DNA of 64,000 nucleotides from Zeimonas sp046347945 (GTDB lineage Bacteria > Pseudomonadota > Gammaproteobacteria > Burkholderiales > Burkholderiaceae_E). Shown here piece by piece: positions 54,239 to 63,163 of the stretch. Positions within the stretch are counted from its first letter, which is position 1. The number at the start of each line of letters is the position of its first letter. The DNA lies in NCBI GenBank assembly GCA_046347945.1, contig JAXMFB010000019.1, forward strand, positions 1 to 64,000. Direction: 5' to 3'. The notes under the pieces were generated by a model, which saw only the letters and a program-made list of their open reading frames with translations, did not search any database and was not told where the DNA came from. The position numbers and the translations under genes were made by a program.

Positions 54239-54843
54239 CGCTGCAGGCTGCGCAGCGTATCGACCAGGCGCAGCGACTGCTGCTCCATCTCGACCAGGTA
54301 GCTGTCGACCCGGGCGCGGAAGTGGCGGTACGCGATCATCGCGGGGATTGCGATCATGATGCCGAGCGCGGTGTTGTACAGCGCCACCGAGATGCCGTGG
54401 GCGAGTTGCTGGGGGTTGGCGGCGCCGGTCGGGGCCTGCGACCCGAAGATCTCGATCATGCCGACCACGGTTCCGAATAGCCCCATCAGCGGCGCGGTCG
54501 CGGCGATCGTGCCCAGCGCCGACAGGTAACGCTCGAGTTCGTGCGCCACCGCGCGCCCGGTCTCCTCCATGGCTTCCTTCATCAGCTCGCGGCCGGCGGC
54601 CTCGTGCCGCAGTCCGCTCGCCATGACCCGGCCGAGCGGCGAATTGGCCGACAGCTTGTTCAGCAGTTCCGGCGTGATCGGCTGTGAGCGGCGCAGGGCG
54701 ATGACCTCCTCGAGCAGGCCGGGCGGCAGTACCTTGGCGCGCTTGAGCGACAGCGATCGTTCGATGATGAGCGCAACCGCGGCGATCGAAGCGATGATGA
54801 GAAACCACACCGGCCAGCCGGCCGCCTGGATCAGGGACAGCAA
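54235..54843 (-). CDS. exbB: MotA/TolQ/ExbB proton-channel family protein
   Basis: A 202-residue inner-membrane protein with three helices: WPVWFLIIASIAAVALIIER at the N-terminus, and IAATAPLMGLFGTVVGMIEI and ISVALYNTALGIMIAIPAMI in the C-terminal half, the latter two carrying the ExbB motif. The start is TTG 54843, preceded by GGAG; no ATG lies near, and longer frames run into non-conserved sequence. Overlaps exbD by four bases. The pair energises an outer-membrane process; TonB is not in view. Confidence 0.88.
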   Translation of the reverse strand: MLSLIQAAGWPVWFLIIASIAAVALIIERSLSLKRAKVLPPGLLEEVIALRRSQPITPELLNKLSANSPLGRVMASGLRHEAAGRELMKEAMEETGRAVAHELERYLSALGTIAATAPLMGLFGTVVGMIEIFGSQAPTGAANPQQLAHGISVALYNTALGIMIAIPAMIAYRHFRARVDSYLVEMEQQSLRLVDTLRSLQR

Positions 54844-55156
54844 TTCGTTCTCCGAGGGGCCTGCAATGGGCCCGCAATTGTCGGGTCTTTTCGCGGGCAC
54901 GAGCAAGTTGGGCCGCCGGACGGCGAGTCGGGCGGCGCCGCGACGCGAAGTCTGTGGACAAGTCTGTGAATAACGCGCCGCACAACCGCCGCCGGCCCGC
55001 GTCCTGGCTCGCCGGGCGCGATTGCTCATTTGCAGGGCAGCGGAAATACCGCTGCGAATCATATACTTGGGCCGTGCACTGCAGCGCCTGCCGGCGCTCG
55101 GGGTGCGCCGCGACGCAGGGGCCGAGCGTGTGGAAAGCTGTCGACCGGAGAGGCGC
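54844..55156. promoter_or_regulatory. Divergent exbB/xseA intergenic region with two DnaA-box-like sites
   Basis: This 313-base gap holds the promoters of two divergent genes. At 54953-54961 and 54965-54973 are TGTGGACAA and TGTGAATAA. On the minus strand they read TTGTCCACA (one mismatch to TTATNCACA) and TTATTCACA (perfect). They are in the same orientation, 12 bases apart. TATACT at 55062-55067 is a possible -10 for xseA, with no clear -35. The rest shows nothing else I can name. Confidence 0.45.
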
Positions 55157-56514
55157 ATGAATACTGGATCCACGGGCGCAAACCAAGGATTGGCGCGGGA
55201 AATCCTAACGGTCGGCCAGCTCAACCGCATGGTTGCTGGGTTGTTGCAACGCAGTATCGCGCCGGTCTGGGTGTCCGGCGAGTTGTCGAACGTGACCCGG
55301 GCCGCCAGCGGCCATTGGTACTTCACGCTGAAGGACGCGTCGGCACAGGTGCGCGCGGTGATGTTCCGCGGGCGTGCGCAGTACGTCGACTTCTCGCCGC
55401 GCGAGGGCGACCGGGTCGAGGTCCGCGGATCGGTGACCCTGTACGAGCCGCGCGGCGATTACCAGCTCTCGGTCGAGTCGATGCGCCGCGCCGGCGCCGG
55501 AGACCTGTACCAGCGCTTCCTGCAGCTGAAGGCGCGGCTGCAGGCCGAGGGGCTGTTCGAGGCGCAGCGCAAGCGACCGCTGCCGGCCATGCCGCGCACC
55601 GTCGGCATCGTCACGTCGGCGCAGGCGGCGGCGTTGCGCGACGTGCTGACGACGCTGCGCAGGCGCTCGCCCGGCGTGGCGGTCATCGTCTATCCGACGC
55701 CGGTCCAGGGCGTGGACGCGCCGGCCGCGATCGTCGCGGCGCTGGCGGCCGCGGCGCGCCGGCGTGAATGCGAGGTGCTGCTGCTGGTGCGCGGCGGCGG
55801 CTCGATCGAGGACCTGTGGGCGTTCAACGACGAGGCGGTCGCGCGCGCGGTGGTCGCCTCGCCGATTCCGGTGGTGAGCGGCGTCGGCCACGAGACCGAC
55901 TTCACGATCGCCGACTTCGTGGCCGACCAGCGCGCGCCGACGCCGACGGCGGCCGCTGCGCTGGCCGCTCCGGACCAGCGCGAGCTGCTTGGGGCGGCGA
56001 GCGTGCTCGGCGAGCGAATCGCCCGCGCGTGGTCGCGGCGAGCCGAGTTGCTCGAGCAGCGGCTCGACACCAGCGCGCGCCTGCTGCGTTCGCCGTCGGC
56101 GCAGTGGCAGGAGCGAGCGCTCAGGCTGCGCTCGCTCGCGCAGCGCGTCGTGGCGGCGGGCCGCCACTCGCTCGAGCAGCGCGCGATGCGCATCGAGCGG
56201 CTGCGCGCCGGCCTGCGCGCGCCGCGCGTCGACGTCGCCGGGCATCGGCTCGACGCCGCGACGCAGGGCCTGCAGCGGGCGGTGCAGGGCAGTTCTCGCG
56301 CCGCGACGAGCGCGTCGAGCGGCTCGCGGCATCGCTCGCGCTGGTGAGCCCTCAGGCGGTGCTCGAGCGCGGCTACGCGATCGTGCAGGACCGCTCGGGC
56401 CAGGTCGTTCGCGCCAGCGCCGAGACTGCGGTCGGCGACGCGCTGTCGGTGACGCTGGCGCGCGGCGCGCTTCGCGTCGAGGTGCGCGACGCCTCGGCCG
56501 AAGGCCCCGCGTGA
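55157..56514 (+). CDS. xseA: Exodeoxyribonuclease VII large subunit, one frameshift near the C-terminus
   Basis: From ATG 55157: REILTVGQLNRMVAGLLQ, the OB-fold VWVSGELSNVTRAASGHWYF, then the catalytic core IVTSAQAAALRDVLTTLRRR, LLLVRGGGSIEDLWAFNDE and VVSGVGHETDFTIADFVADQ. The frame ends early at 56347 unless shifted near 56290, where an apparently missing C in GGCC breaks it; the next frame continues RRDERVERLAASLALVSPQA to VLERGYAIVQDRSGQVVRAS and the stop at 56514, as in relatives. Works with XseB (13.9 kb). Sequence error is the likely cause. Confidence 0.9.
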
Positions 56515-56550
56515 CGCTTGCGGCTTGACCCGCACGGCGGGGTGGCCGCG

Positions 56551-56580
56551 TTGGCCGGCGCCGCGCTTTCGTCCTAGAAT
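56551..56580 (+). promoter_or_regulatory. Candidate sodB promoter
   Basis: TTGGCC (56551-56556) and TAGAAT (56575-56580) with an 18-base spacer, 64 bases before the sodB start. Confidence 0.5.
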
Positions 56581-56643
56581 CGACGGCTCCGGCGCGCGCC
56601 AGGCCCGCGCTGCGACTTCACCCGAACGACAAGGATAAGGACC

Positions 56644-57225
56644 ATGGAACACACCCTCCCGGCGCTGCCGTACGCGATGGACGCACTCGCGCCGCACATC
56701 TCGAAGGAGACCTTCGAGTACCACTACGGCAAGCACCACCAGGCCTACGTGACCAACCTGAACAACCTGATCAAGGGCACCGAGTTCGAGAACCTCGGCC
56801 TCGAGGACATCGTGAAGAAGTCCTCGGGCGGCGTGTTCAACAACTCGGCCCAGGTCTGGAACCACACCTTCTTCTGGTCGAGCATGAAGCCCGGTGGCGG
56901 CGGCGAGCCCAAGGGCGCGCTGGCCGACGCGATCTCCCGCAAGTGGGGCTCGTTCGCGGCGTTCAAGGAAGCGTTCACGAAGAGCGCGGTCGGCAATTTC
57001 GGCTCGGGCTGGACCTGGCTCGTGAAGAAGCCCGACGGCTCGGTCGACATCGTCAACACGAGCAACGCGGCGACGCCGCTCACCACCGCCGATCGCGCGT
57101 TGCTGACGATCGACGTCTGGGAGCACGCGTACTACGTCGACTATCGCAACGCGCGCCCGAAGTTCGTCGAGACGTTCCTGAACAGTCTCGCGAACTGGGA
57201 TTTCGCCGCGAAGAACTTCGGCTGA
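56644..57225 (+). CDS. sodB: Iron superoxide dismutase
   Basis: A 193-residue Fe/Mn SOD. Metal ligands: His in FEYHYGKHHQAYVTNLN (residue 27 region), His in AQVWNHTFFWSSM, Asp and His in TIDVWEHAYYVDYRNARP. The Gln in SAVGNFGSGWTWLV region and AQVWNHTFFW fit Fe-type enzymes, as does the short length. It removes superoxide in the cytoplasm. A ribosome binding site AAGGATAAGGACC precedes the start. Downstream of xseA, as usual in Burkholderiales. Confidence 0.95.
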   Translation: MEHTLPALPYAMDALAPHISKETFEYHYGKHHQAYVTNLNNLIKGTEFENLGLEDIVKKSSGGVFNNSAQVWNHTFFWSSMKPGGGGEPKGALADAISRKWGSFAAFKEAFTKSAVGNFGSGWTWLVKKPDGSVDIVNTSNAATPLTTADRALLTIDVWEHAYYVDYRNARPKFVETFLNSLANWDFAAKNFG

Positions 57226-57238
57226 CGGGAGCGCTGCC

Positions 57239-57490
57239 ATGGGCCTGATCTGGACCGCGATCATCGGACTGGTCATCGGCGCCGTCGCCAAGTTCATCAT
57301 GCCGGGCACGCAGGGTGGCGGCCTCATCGTCACGATGCTGCTCGGGATCGTCGGCTCGTTCGTCGCGACCTTCGTCGGCCAGGCGGCCGGCTGGTACCCG
57401 CCGGGCGCCAGCGCCGGGTTCATCGCGTCGGTGATCGGCGCGATCGTGGTGCTCTGGGTCTACGGCAAGTTCTTCCGCAAGGCCGGCTGA
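57239..57490 (+). CDS. GlsB/YeaQ/YmgE-family small membrane protein
   Basis: An 83-residue protein made of three Gly-rich membrane segments: IWTAIIGLVIGAVAKFIMPG, LIVTMLLGIVGSFVATFVGQ and FIASVIGAIVVLWVYGKF. This is the transglycosylase-associated (GlsB) family, small inner-membrane proteins linked to general stress; molecular role unknown. It lies 13 bases after sodB and is probably co-transcribed with it. Confidence 0.9.
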   Translation: MGLIWTAIIGLVIGAVAKFIMPGTQGGGLIVTMLLGIVGSFVATFVGQAAGWYPPGASAGFIASVIGAIVVLWVYGKFFRKAG

Positions 57491-57514
57491 GCCGGACTCG
57501 CGCGGCGCCGCGCC

Positions 57515-58126
57515 TCAGCGTCGCCGCGCCTGCCCGGGGAAGACGTCGGGATTGGCCAGTTGCGAGCCGGGCGCGAGCGCGCGCCGGGCGAACCACCCCT
57601 TTTCCATCTCGAGCGCGAAGCGCACCGGCGCGGCCGCGCAGTGGCTGTCCTCGCTGCGCGGCGCCATGTCCGCGATGTTGACGATCCGGCCGTCGTCGTC
57701 GAGGAAGGCGATCGACAACGGCAGCAGCGTGTTGCGCATCCAGAAGCACCAGGCGCGCGGCTCCTCGAACACGAACAGCATTCCTTCGTTCGGCCCGAGC
57801 CGCTCGCGCATCATCAGGCCAATCTCGCGCGACTGCGGCGTGGCCGCCACTTCGGCGAGCACAATGTGCATGCCGGCCTGCAGTCGCACCACCGGCAGCT
57901 TCGGCTGCGGTGCAGCCTGCCCGAGGGCGGCGAGCGGCGCGGCGATCAGCGCCGCCATGCCGGCCCCGGCGAGCAGTCGCCGCAAAGGAAGCAGGCGGCG
58001 CCCGCCGGGCGGGTGGGCCGGCGCCGCGCCGGTCTCGTTCGCGGGTCGGGCGCGGCGCGCGCTTGCGGGGGCGGCGTCGAGGGCCTGCGCAGGGTCGGCG
58101 CCAGGCGCCTCCGGGATCGTCTTCAT
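57515..58126 (-). CDS. DUF192-family protein, membrane-anchored or exported
   Basis: A 203-residue protein. After a basic N-terminus comes one hydrophobic segment (LLAGAGMAALIAAPLAALG, about residues 50-68), a likely signal or anchor. The DUF192 domain has EIGLMMRERLGPNEGMLFVF, AWCFWMRNTLLPLSIAFLDD, GRIVNIADMAP and a CAAAPVRFALEM tail motif. Function unknown; some homologues bind metal-like ligands. ATG 58126 was preferred over 58204, whose extra residues would cover the icd promoter. Confidence 0.85.
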   Translation of the reverse strand: MKTIPEAPGADPAQALDAAPASARRARPANETGAAPAHPPGGRRLLPLRRLLAGAGMAALIAAPLAALGQAAPQPKLPVVRLQAGMHIVLAEVAATPQSREIGLMMRERLGPNEGMLFVFEEPRAWCFWMRNTLLPLSIAFLDDDGRIVNIADMAPRSEDSHCAAAPVRFALEMEKGWFARRALAPGSQLANPDVFPGQARRR

Positions 58127-58176
58127 CGCGCCATGGTGCCCGCGTTCGCCGCGCAGGAAAAGCCGCGACGCTGCGG

Positions 58177-58182
58177 CATAAT
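58177..58182 (+). promoter_or_regulatory. Candidate -10 for icd
   Basis: CATAAT, five of six bases of the consensus, 37 bases before the icd start in a short AT-rich patch. The -35 is unclear. Confidence 0.4.
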
Positions 58183-58218
58183 TGCGAATTCGCCCACTTC
58201 CCACGAGGAATCTCCGGC

Positions 58219-59475
<1,257 letters not shown>

Positions 59476-59972
59476 CCACTGCGTCCCGGAGCGTCTCGCT
59501 GCGTCGCATAAGTCCTTGATCTGATTCGCTGACTTCCTGTGCCGCCACCTTGGCTGCACGGGGATCCGCGGTGGGGGAGGGGATGTTGGTGGATGGCGGT
59601 GAGGGTGAAGAGCTTCGGATAGCAGGGACTATCCTCCATCGCTGTCACGCGCGCCATGCGAAACGGCGCCTATCTAGGCGCCGTTTCGCCATCGGTTGGC
59701 GCTCCGTCGCGGTTTGCGGCGTCAACGGCTGGCCGACCGAATGGCGCCGAGCGCCCGGATGAGACTGGTTGCGGACCTTCGACTCGAGTTTGACGAGTGT
59801 CAGCTCTCACCAGCAGCAGACGTTCGGCGAATGAAGGCGCCACTGGCCACTGGCCGCCTCGCTTGCGGTTGATGGGCCAGGCTCGACCCTAAGCTGTCTG
59901 TGGCGCCGACAGAAGCGGACTATTGAGCAAACCGCCTCGCGCAGGCAACCGTCTAGATATAGGCGCGAGCCG
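59476..59972. other. 497-base gene-free junction between icd and the accessory island
   Basis: No open frame here looks coding. Features: a near-palindrome around GTGCCGCCACC and GGCTGCAC (59539-59559), the inverted pair GGATAG/CTATCC (59617-59634, six-base spacer), a strong hairpin at 59658-59689, and a tandem CACTGGC pair near 59847. Composition is visibly less GC-rich than the core genome from about 59480. It resembles degraded mobile-element sequence, but no integrase remnant can be named. Confidence 0.5.
59658..59689 (+). terminator. Strong 14-base-pair hairpin downstream of icd
   Basis: GCGAAACGGCGCCT and AGGCGCCGTTTCGC are perfect inverted copies with loop ATCT. The 3' arm contains TTT, as in many proteobacterial terminators whose U-run is part of the stem; it reads equally on both strands. 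At 183 bases from the icd stop it may end icd transcription or shield the island. Confidence 0.55.
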
Positions 59973-60332
59973 ATGCGTCAAAATGTTGCGGTTGAAGCTG
60001 CGTTGCGCGACTTGGAAATCTCGTTCCACACCGAGGGCTTGAAGGATGTGTGCATCGACAGTGCTCTGGCTGACCAGACGCTAGGCCCGGCTGCGGCCGA
60101 AGCTCTGCGGAACCGTCTGGTTGACATCCGGGCAGCTGACAGCGTTTACGACCTGCTCGCGGGTCATCCAGCGGCTGGCATGCACGACGGCGTAGAGTGT
60201 TATCGGGTCAATCTAGTCGATGGTGTTTGCTTGATCTTTGTTCCAAGTCACAACACGCCTCGCATCGACGCGCAAGGCAACGTCGACTGGGCCAGGGTTC
60301 GCCGCGTCCGCATCGTGGCGGTCGGGACATAG
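59973..60332 (+). CDS. HigB/RelE-like toxin of a type II toxin-antitoxin pair
   Basis: A 119-residue protein. LRNRLVDIRAADSVYDLLAG, then HPAAGMHDGVECYRVNLVDG and VCLIFVPSHNTPRIDAQGNV DWARVRRVRIVAVG follow the layout of the HigB/killer-protein branch of the RelE superfamily: helices, then a beta-sheet with a conserved Arg-rich end. Such toxins cleave mRNA at the ribosome. It is followed after nine bases by an XRE-ImmA/IrrE gene, the usual order toxin then antitoxin of HigBA. No strong ribosome binding site is visible. The N-terminal 30 residues are less typical. Confidence 0.65.
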   Translation: MRQNVAVEAALRDLEISFHTEGLKDVCIDSALADQTLGPAAAEALRNRLVDIRAADSVYDLLAGHPAAGMHDGVECYRVNLVDGVCLIFVPSHNTPRIDAQGNVDWARVRRVRIVAVGT

Positions 60333-60341
60333 TATTGCGCC

Positions 60342-61415
60342 ATGAACGCGTTCGAGCCTAAGTGGGCCATACCTCCCGGCGCCACGGTGCTTGACTTGTT
60401 GCAAGAGCGCGGCCTACCTGTCGCCTACTTGGCACGTGAGACCCACAGAGACGCACAGGAAGTTTCCCGCTTCCTTCATGGCCTTGTTGCCTTGACCGAT
60501 GACTGGGCGGAACAGTTGGCACGGGTCCTGGGAGCTACGCCAGCATTTTGGCTGCGCCGCGAGCAGCTCTACCGGTCAGACCTCGAGCGCCTGAGCACCG
60601 TCGAAGAGCCGGCCGATAATTGGCTGAGCAGCTTACCGGTGAGCGAGATGGTGAAGTACGGCTGGATCGAGTCAGGTGGTTCGAGGCACGCGACCCTGCT
60701 CAACGCGTGTGCCTTCTTGGGTGCGGCCACTTCGGAAGCCTTCAAGCGCAAGTACGAGCGCCTGCTTTCTGCCTCTGCGTATCGTCAGAGCAATGCATTC
60801 ACCACCAACTATCCAGCCGTGGCAGCTTGGCTGCGGCAGGGAGAGATTGAGGCGGCCGCAATCGACTGTGATCCGTGGGACAGCAGCATGTTGCGTGCGT
60901 CGTTAGATGAAGTGCGCGCGCTCACCAGAACCAGCGAGCCCGCCGAGTTCATGCCAAAACTGCAGCAGTTGCTGGCCAGGTGTGGTGTCGCGGTCGTTGT
61001 AGCTCGTGCACCGAATGGTTGTCGTGCAAGCGGCGCCACGAGATTCCTAACGCCGACGAAGGCGCTGATCCAGCTGAGCTTCCGCTACTTGGCAGACGAC
61101 CACCTCTGGTTCACGGTCTTCCATGAAATTGGGCACCTGCTCTTGCACTCCCACGAGCGCGTCTTCCTTGAGGGGCTGGAAGAGCGGAACTCGGAGGCTG
61201 AAGCTGATGCCGATCAGTTCGCTCTAAACATCCTTTTTGAGCGCGTTGGCGTCGAATCTCTTAATCGGGTTGCCCTGAGCAAATTCGACATCGTCCGCTT
61301 GGCAAGGCGGGCTGGCATCGCTCCAGGAATTGTCGTTGGGCAACTGCAGGACAAGGGGCGAGTGCCCTTCAAACACTTCAATTTCATGAAGGTGCGATAC
61401 GCCTGGGAGAACTAG
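60342..61415 (+). CDS. XRE/HigA-like DNA-binding domain fused to an ImmA/IrrE metallopeptidase
   Basis: A 357-residue protein. Residues 10-70 form a HigA-type helix-turn-helix (GATVLDLLQERGLPVAYLAR, then EVSRFLHGLVALTDDWAEQL and ATPAFWLRREQLY). A middle helical part follows. From about residue 225 comes an ImmA/IrrE domain with the zinc motif WFTVFHEIGHLLLHSHERVF (HExxH, about residues 262-266) and the third ligand in SEAEADADQFAL. This type would act as antitoxin and transcriptional repressor for the toxin just upstream and may be a protease that removes a repressor or itself under stress. It ends three bases before the convergent aGPT-like gene. Confidence 0.85.
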   Translation: MNAFEPKWAIPPGATVLDLLQERGLPVAYLARETHRDAQEVSRFLHGLVALTDDWAEQLARVLGATPAFWLRREQLYRSDLERLSTVEEPADNWLSSLPVSEMVKYGWIESGGSRHATLLNACAFLGAATSEAFKRKYERLLSASAYRQSNAFTTNYPAVAAWLRQGEIEAAAIDCDPWDSSMLRASLDEVRALTRTSEPAEFMPKLQQLLARCGVAVVVARAPNGCRASGATRFLTPTKALIQLSFRYLADDHLWFTVFHEIGHLLLHSHERVFLEGLEERNSEAEADADQFALNILFERVGVESLNRVALSKFDIVRLARRAGIAPGIVVGQLQDKGRVPFKHFNFMKVRYAWEN

Positions 61416-61418
61416 CTC

Positions 61419-62354
61419 CTAACCTCTGAAGTAGGTGTAGGTGCTCGTGTCTTTGCCCCAGTTGCACAGCGCGTCCTCCATCTCTTGCATACCCACGCCG
61501 AGGCATGCGCCCAATACCTTGGTGCGCCGTTCAAGCTCCTGTATCGTTAGGCGCACACCAGTCTCGAACATGACTCTTGCACCTTTGTTCGGCCCGGTGG
61601 TGTTTGATTCAAAGTAGGGCCGTCCGGGTCGTATGGGCGCAAAGCCGAGCTTCTGAATCATCGTCAGGTAGTCGAACTTGCCGATCCGCGCGAACGAAGC
61701 GACCGAGTCCATGGATTTGAACAGGCCTTCGAAAGCGATCTCCGGGTTACCCTGTGCCTGGTCGAGCGCCGTCGTGAACAGGTTCTCGTGATTGTCGTGC
61801 CCGCGGACCCACCGCACATAGGTTTCGAACGCGTCCCCCGTGGCGTTGGGCTTGTCACCAGACAGGCTTAGGTATTTCCTATGGTTGCCGAAGCCCTTGC
61901 CTGTGCCGCGGCGCAGGTGGCCCTCATTGGCCGTTAACCACGCACGCATTCCGGCGAAGTCTGCGGTGACCGCCCTGAACGTCCACGGATCCCGCTGGCC
62001 GAGGGCGCTGTAAACCTCTCGCGCGTACCGATAGCCGGAAACAGGATGGCGGCCGAAGTGTACGAAGAGGAAGACGAGCCAACATGCCTCGTCGAAATCG
62101 CCGGCCTGGCGCTTGAGCAGGGCAGCCCGGATTGGATCGAAGAGCGGGCTCAAGCCATCGGCGCGGTCGGCGTCAATGGGCCGGTTCGCAACGACGGAGA
62201 CGTAGCGGACGCGACGAACGCTGTCCACCAACTGTCGCAGAAAGACTTCGCGCCGGACCGCATCAGCGACGCCAGGCAGAGGAAAGTGCTGCTGCTCGCA
62301 GGCTGCAATGCCGTTCCGCAACTGGGCCCAAAGGGCTTGCTCGCGCACCCTCAT
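61419..62354 (-). CDS. Protein resembling alpha-glutamyl/putrescinyl thymine pyrophosphorylase, clade 3
   Basis: A 311-residue, mostly helical protein. Key stretches: LPGVADAVRREVFLRQLVDS near the N-terminus, then DEACWLVFLFVHFGRHP, GTGKGFGNHRKYLSL (about residue 155), GLFKSMDSVASFARIGKFDY LTMIQKLGFAPI, and VGMQEMEDALCNWGKD at the end. From memory this pattern fits the clade 3 family defined by comparative genomics with phage enzymes that replace a pyrophosphorylated 5-hydroxymethyl-uracil in DNA by putrescine or glutamate. No biochemical proof exists for this clade that I know of. ATG 62354 overlaps the upstream stop (ATGA); an earlier ATG at 62375 is less likely. Confidence 0.6.
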   Translation of the reverse strand: MRVREQALWAQLRNGIAACEQQHFPLPGVADAVRREVFLRQLVDSVRRVRYVSVVANRPIDADRADGLSPLFDPIRAALLKRQAGDFDEACWLVFLFVHFGRHPVSGYRYAREVYSALGQRDPWTFRAVTADFAGMRAWLTANEGHLRRGTGKGFGNHRKYLSLSGDKPNATGDAFETYVRWVRGHDNHENLFTTALDQAQGNPEIAFEGLFKSMDSVASFARIGKFDYLTMIQKLGFAPIRPGRPYFESNTTGPNKGARVMFETGVRLTIQELERRTKVLGACLGVGMQEMEDALCNWGKDTSTYTYFRG

Positions 62355-63163
62355 GCCAATGCACCGGCAGAGCAACGGCTGATCCAGGTCGCCATGCGAG
62401 AAACCGCTTCAGACGTAACGCCGAAACTACTTTGAATGTTGTGGTTATAGCCCAGCACTAGCAGCTCGCGGTCTAGCTCAAGTCCACCCAATCTAGAGAT
62501 ACGACCGATGTATCCGACTCCCGGAACCCGCCCGTCTTGAAGGGACCAGGAGCTCATCCGGCGGGTTTCCAATGGCTCATCGGGTACTAGGCGATTGAAC
62601 TCCTTGACGACCGCGCTTCCGTTGAGAACCAGCACTCGGACATCCGACGCGATGATTGTCTTAACCAGCGACGGCGTACCGAGCTGGATGAGTTGCGCCC
62701 GTTCGATGTTCGTCAACGAGGACCACTTCTCAGCGGTCGCGAACGGCACCAGATCCAGGTGGCAAGCCTTGACTCCAAAGCTGGTGTAGTACGACGCGCC
62801 CGTGCCCACAAGCAATTTCTCCAACCGCTTGAACCATTGGTCATATGGGTTGCCATAGAAGTAGTTCTCGCAAGCCTGCCAGACGCTGCGAACACCGCGA
62901 CTGGCAACCTCCCCCCAGCTGCTGGCCCTCAGCGTGGTCAAGGACTCGAAGCGGTGGTGGGGGGCGTGCAACTCCCGGCCGTGCCGGTCGACGAACTCAA
63001 GATTGCTGGGGTTGAGCCCCAGCGTGGCAATGCGACTGTTAACGGGGTCACCAAAGGCGAGGACTGGCGAAGCCCAGGGTATTGCACCAAGCTCGATCGG
63101 TCTGCCCTTGTGAAGTAGATCGACGAGGCGATCCACCTCAGTTAGCAGTCTGGCATTGCTCAT
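62351..63163 (-). CDS. Uncharacterised protein, weak uracil-DNA-glycosylase-like motifs
   Basis: I do not recognise a named family. The 270-residue protein has an N-terminal alpha/beta part with VLAFGDPVNSRIATLGLNPS (residues 34-53), reminiscent of the GxNPG motif 1 of the uracil-DNA glycosylase superfamily; ACHLDLVPFATAEKW (133-147); VRVLVLNGSAVVKEF (175-189); and LLVLGYNHNIQSSFG (234-248), which could correspond to the His-containing motif 2. No signal peptide or membrane helix. Both ends overlap neighbours by ATGA, so it is tied to the TS-like and aGPT-like genes. A base-recognition role is inference only. A longer in-frame start at 63418 lies inside the TS gene and is rejected. Confidence 0.8.
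   Translation of the reverse strand: MSNARLLTEVDRLVDLLHKGRPIELGAIPWASPVLAFGDPVNSRIATLGLNPSNLEFVDRHGRELHAPHHRFESLTTLRASSWGEVASRGVRSVWQACENYFYGNPYDQWFKRLEKLLVGTGASYYTSFGVKACHLDLVPFATAEKWSSLTNIERAQLIQLGTPSLVKTIIASDVRVLVLNGSAVVKEFNRLVPDEPLETRRMSSWSLQDGRVPGVGYIGRISRLGGLELDRELLVLGYNHNIQSSFGVTSEAVSRMATWISRCSAGALA

Noticed and set aside
59476..59760. A tRNA or tmRNA gene as integration target after icd
   Set aside because: I looked on both strands for acceptor and T-loop patterns and found no cloverleaf.
59550..59762. Small open frames in the icd-island junction
   Set aside because: They cross the perfect hairpin, lack ribosome binding sites and resemble no protein.
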